From contig NC_058524.1 of assembly GCF_904849725.1 (NCBI RefSeq), positions 550,067,763-550,131,762 on the forward strand: a DNA stretch of 64,000 bases, written 5' to 3'. The translations under genes and the position numbers were made by a program. Numbering within the stretch: the stretch's first letter is position 1; the number at the start of each line of letters is the position of its first letter. The notes under the pieces are model-generated. The model saw only the letters and a program-made list of their open reading frames with translations, searched no databases and had not been told where the DNA came from. Origin of the DNA: Hordeum vulgare subsp. vulgare (taxonomy: Eukaryota > Streptophyta > Magnoliopsida > Poales > Poaceae). This document shows, in pieces, positions 60,403 to 64,000 of the stretch.

Positions 60403-61911
60403 TGATGACCCACAAGTATAGGGGATCTATCGTAGTCCTTTCAATAAGTAAGAGTGTCGAACCCAACGAGGAGCAGAAGGATCTGACAAGTGCTTTTCAG
60501 CAAGGTAATATCTCCAAGCACTGAAATTGTCGGTAACAAGTAGTTGTGTGACAAGATAATTTGTAGCAAGCAACAAGTAACAAAAGTAGCAACGGTGCAG
60601 CAAAGTGGCCCAATACCTTTTGTAGCAAGGGACAAGCCTGGACAAAGTCTTATAGGAGGTAAAACGCTCCCGAGGACACATGGGAATTTCTGTCAAGGTA
60701 GTTTTCATCATGTTCATATGATTCAAGTTCGTTACTTTGATAGTTTGATATGTGGGTGGACCGGCGCTTGGGTACTGCCCTTACTTGGACAAGCATCCCA
60801 CTTATGATTAACCCATCTCGCAAGCATCCGCAACTACGAAAGAAGAATTACGACAAAGTCTAACCATAGCATTAAACTAGTGGATCCAAATCAGCCCCTT
60901 ACGAAGCAACGCATAAACTAGGTTTTAAGCTTCTGTCACTCTAGCAACCCATCATCTACTTACTACTTCCCAATGCCTTCCTCTAGGCCCAAATAATGGT
61001 GAAGTGTTATCTAGTCGACGTTCGCATAACACCACTAGAGGAAAAACAACATACATCACATCAAATTACCGAATCAATACCAAATTCACATGACTACTTA
61101 TAGCAAGACTTATCCCATGTCCTTAGGAACAAAAGTAACTATTCACAAACCATAATCATATTCATGACGAGAGAGGTAATGAGTAGCATCAAGGATCTGA
61201 ACATAAACTCTTCCACCAAGTAATCCAACTAGCATCAACTACAAAGAGTAATTGACACTACTAGCAACCTTACAAGTACCAATCGGAGTTGCGAGACGGA
61301 GATTGGTTACAACAGATGAACTAGGGTTTGGAGATGAGATGGCGCTTATGAAGATGTTGATGGTGATGAGTCCCCTCAGATGAGAGGAGTGTTGGTGATG
61401 ACGATGGCGATGATTTCCCCCTCCAGGAGGGAAGTTTCTCTGGCAGGATCGTCTAGATTGGTTCTGCTCAAGTTCCGCCTCGTGGCGGCGGCGAATCCTC
61501 CGAAAAGCCTCTTCTTGATTTTTTTTCAGACCGAAACCCTTCTTGTAGCAAAAGGGGGGAGCCAGAGGGCCAGCTGGGAGCCCACAAGCCCCCTAGGCGC
61601 GGCCAGGGGGGTGGTCGCGCCTAGCAGGCTTGTGGCCCCCTGCTGGCGCCCCTCCGGTACTTCTTTGGCCAGTATTTTATAAATCCCAAAAAAATCCACG
61701 TTGATTTTCACAGCTTTTGGAGTTGCGCGGAATAGGCATCTCAAACTTGCTACGTTTTCAGGCTAGAATTCCAGCTATCGGCATTCTCCCTCTTCATGTA
61801 AACCTTGCAAAATAAGAGAGAAAAGGCATAAGTATTGTACCATGAAGTGAAATAACAGCCCAAGAAGCGATAAATATCAACATGAAAGCATGATGCAAAA
61901 TGGACGTATCA
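60403..61911 (-). repeat. 5' LTR of the inner gypsy element (1509 bp)
   Basis: TGATGACCCACAAGTATAGG...TGGACGTATCA. It is collinear with 49386-50872. Confidence 0.95.
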
Positions 61912-61916
61912 GGGTT

Positions 61917-62886
61917 GTACGGGAGCGTTGCAGCCACTGTGTGAATAGCTGCCTCACAGAGACGAGTAGCCTTTGCCTCCCTCTCATACTCCTCTCCCTC
62001 TCCTCTGGCTATGTAATATATCCATTTTACCTGAAAGTCAAAGAAGGTAGGAGCAGGAAGGGTAATATGGAAAACACGCTGTCGGTTAAATATTAAACGG
62101 TATAGGAGGGATTCATCATCCCTCTCAAGGAACTGATAGCGTGTCAAAGCGGCGCGATCAAGGAAAGCTGTATGGAGCGGGGGACCTCCTTTGCGGATGG
62201 GTACTCCAAGAAAATTTGCTATGCGAGTGGCGTAGCTCCCACCAAAGAAATCCCCTTCATTAGCATTATTATTCAGCCTCCTTGCTATTATAGCACCCAT
62301 GTTGAAACTTCTATAACCCGTTATTGCGCTCTTAGAGATACTAAGATCAGGTGCGTAGAGGTGATAATGCTCAATCTTGCCGTTAATGCATCTACCTATG
62401 AAGAGGGCAAAGTAAGGCAGGAAAATGAATGCTTCCCATGGTAGCCTGCGTAATATCTCTAGTTTCTCTGACAGTTATACCAGAGAAAAAATCTCTAAGC
62501 GAAGATTTAGGAGGATCATTGAGACTACCCCAAATAGGTATCTTGCAAATTCTATTGAAATCCTCTAAATCCATGGTATACGATTTGTCATAGAGATCAA
62601 ACAGTACGGATGTGTCACGACCAGCTGAAAGTTTGAATCTACGAACAAAAGAGGCAGCGAGAGTAACATACTGTTCACATTTATCGGAGATGAATTCTTC
62701 GAGCCCGACGTTGTGAACAAGTGTATCAAACTCGTCTTTGAAACCTGCCTCAATCATGAATTCATCAGAAGGCCATTCACATGGTTGTCCCTGTGCGTTA
62801 CTCGGTTGATAAGGATCGGGTTCCCGAATTGCGAGACGGGGACCTATCTTGCTTGAGGAACCACCATGATAGTTTCTCCTGAACAT
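61917..62886 (-). pseudogene. accessory ORF of the outer gypsy element, main part
   Basis: The ATG at 62886 opens MFRRNYHGGSSSKIGPRL. Motifs: CEQYVTLAASFVRRFKLSAG, LYDKSYTMDLEDFNRICKIP, FFSGITVRETRDITQATMGS. One missing base near 62410 shifts the frame, after which FALFIGRCINGKIEHYHLYA, NMGAIIARRLNNNANEGDFF and FFDFQVKWIYYIARGEGEEY follow, up to the GGGTT insertion point. The C-terminus is at 49380-49338. This is the plant transposon-protein type of ORF found before the 3' LTR of Athila-like Triticeae elements; its function is unknown. It differs from the coiled-coil ORF in the same position of the inner element. Confidence 0.8.
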
Positions 62887-63660
62887 CTTCCTTTTTTTGA
62901 AATTTCCAGGGACTCAAAGGAGAAGTGAACAAGGCTCAACGAAACTCGTAGCAACTACTCCCACAAGTGCCTAGAGGCCATATTACGCATCAAAACTACT
63001 TGGGACCAGCTAAAATTAGCATGCAAAGCTCAAGAACAAGGTCACCAAGGCAGCAAAAATACGCGAACTATAAGGCACTAGAGCAAAAACTAATTGGACC
63101 AATGGAGGAATCACTTACCAAGGAGCAATTTACCCAAAAAAGTTTGGTGAATGGTGCTTTGCACAAGGATATCGAAAATCCCAGCAAGAAGAGCAAGAAC
63201 ACGGGTTTGAGCTGCGTAGCGATTTTTTATGGAGGTAGGAGAAGCAGATGGGAGCTAGAATGAGTGGAGGGGGTGCACGTGGTCCCCACAAGCCTGGTAG
63301 GCGCGGCTAGGGGGTGCCCGCGCCTCCAGGGCTTGTGGCCCACTGTTGCAGCCCCCTGGCTAGCTCTTCATCTTAGTATTTTTCAAAAAATCTAAAAAAA
63401 AATCATACTTGATTTTCACGGCATTCAGAGAACTTTTATTTCCGGGGTACTTTTCTACGGGACGCTAAAAGCAGAAAATAGGGAAAACTAAAGCTAATCT
63501 ATCATTTTTCTTCTAAGCAACTGAAGGTGAAAGCTTCGAACAGAGGTTTGTGACTCTTCGATTCATCCATCTCATGGTCATCGAAAGAATTCCGTCAATG
63601 ACGTTGATCAAGTCTTCTTGACAAACCTTTTCGAATCCCAAAAGAAAGCGGAGAATTTTC
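62887..63660 (-). other. spacer of the outer gypsy element where pol would be expected
   Basis: No RT, RNase H or integrase motif. It contains a GC-rich GGGCTTGTGG / GGCGCGGC block (63270-63350), a leader-like part upstream of the accessory ORF and, on the minus strand near 63580, a stretch resembling the leader I recall from this element group. Confidence 0.55.
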
Positions 63661-64000
63661 AAATAGTCACTAGATTACCTCAATGGGGATTTGGATATCC
63701 CCAACAAGCAAATCATACTTCATCTTAACAGGAGGAATAGGGCATTCAAAGCTCCCAATAAGAATCGATGAAGTTTTTTTAGATAGCATTGATGCAATGT
63801 AATCGATATTGTTTCTTCGCAAAGTGCACCGTATGCTAATTACCGTTGACATGGAAAGTGACATTGCCTTTGTTGCAATCTATAATAGCCCCTGCACTAT
63901 TTAAAAAGGGTCTTCCGAGGATGACCGCCATGGCATCGTCCTCGGGAATATCCAGGATAACAATGTCTGTCAAGATAGTAATGTTAGCAACCACAACAGG
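63661..64000 (-). pseudogene. protease fragment of the outer gypsy element (partial, at window edge)
   Basis: The minus strand gives DIVILDIPEDDAMAVILGRP then FLNSAGAIIDCNKGNVTFHV, an Athila-type protease C-terminal half. A TAG follows NGN near 63840. A frame change leads to SILIGSFECPIPPVKMKYDL before 63664. The active-site half lies beyond the window. Confidence 0.8.

Larger units (their letters stand above)
49386..61911 (-). mobile_element. inner gypsy (Athila-like) retrotransposon, full structure, reverse
   Basis: LTRs at 49386-50872 and 60403-61911 are flanked by GGGTT (49381-49385 and 61912-61916). Leftward order: primer-binding site, gag, protease, RT, RNase H, integrase, accessory coiled-coil ORF, non-coding region, polypurine tract, LTR. 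All genes are recognisable but carry frameshifts or stops. A Helitron lies inside the integrase. The LTRs are very alike except for two small deletions. Confidence 0.97.
45957..64000 (-). mobile_element. outer gypsy (Athila-like) retrotransposon, reverse, continues past the window
   Basis: 3' LTR at 45957-47383, polypurine tract (AAGCTTGGGGGAAT on the minus strand) beside it, non-coding region, an accessory ORF split by the inner gypsy element at 49381-61916, a spacer and a protease fragment at the right edge. No reverse transcriptase or integrase lies between the protease (from 63661) and the accessory ORF (62886), so this copy lacks most of pol. The 5' part is beyond 64000. Confidence 0.85.

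Overview
The window is plant nuclear DNA. It reads as a grass of the wheat/barley/rye group (Triticeae): it holds BARE-1/Angela/WIS-type copia LTRs, Athila-like gypsy elements, a Stowaway MITE of the common Triticeae type and a large CACTA transposon with CTTTAGTCCCGG subterminal repeats. There are no bacterial features or operons, and no intact cellular gene. Nearly everything is transposable elements inserted into one another, plus remnants of two disrupted host genes. Family assignments rest on recognised motifs and in-window comparison of copies; no database search was possible.

Left part (1-8243): a truncated copia LTR (1-1581) sits in the 3' half of a gypsy-type element whose 3' LTR is 3724-5139. 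That element sits in a decayed, long LTR-like repeat (5140-8243). A Stowaway MITE (8267-8359) lies just before a gene-like exon. The exon is split by a complete 12.9-kb CACTA element (8612-21484, TSD ATC) and resumes at 21488-21679. The CACTA has leftward transcription units: a broken TNP2 transposase, a small intact ORF of unknown function, and a broken En/Spm-type second protein ending in a Ulp1-like cysteine protease. Each unit begins at a TATA box placed against a copy of the element's own subterminal repeat.

Middle part (21680-45467): a promoter-like, GC-rich stretch and a 5'UTR-like exon end at GTAAG, and an intron-like stretch leads to a FAR1-related coding region starting at 34576. 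Two LTR retrotransposons interrupt this. A gag-only gypsy element (22654-33375, TSD GTAAG) sits exactly at the putative splice donor. A reverse-oriented BARE/Angela element (34819-44891, TSD GGAAG) sits within the coding region. The first carries a 3.3-kb foreign insert in its 5' LTR. The second carries a solo LTR (36645-38203, TSD GGTTT) of the first one's family. The FAR1 frame reads through when the GGAAG insertion is mentally removed, but two frameshifts mark it as a pseudogene.

Right part (45468-64000): a second CACTA terminus (CACTACAG..., with GACGGCAAAG repeats) is cut by a reverse gypsy element that begins at 45957 and runs off the window. That element is interrupted by another reverse, full-structure Athila-like gypsy element (49386-61911, TSD GGGTT). 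The integrase region of the latter contains a non-autonomous Helitron (53503-55825). All element genes seen carry nonsense or frameshift mutations, except the 133-codon CACTA ORF at 13372-13773. Insertion order on the right, oldest first: FAR1-like gene, CACTA fragment, outer gypsy, inner gypsy, Helitron.
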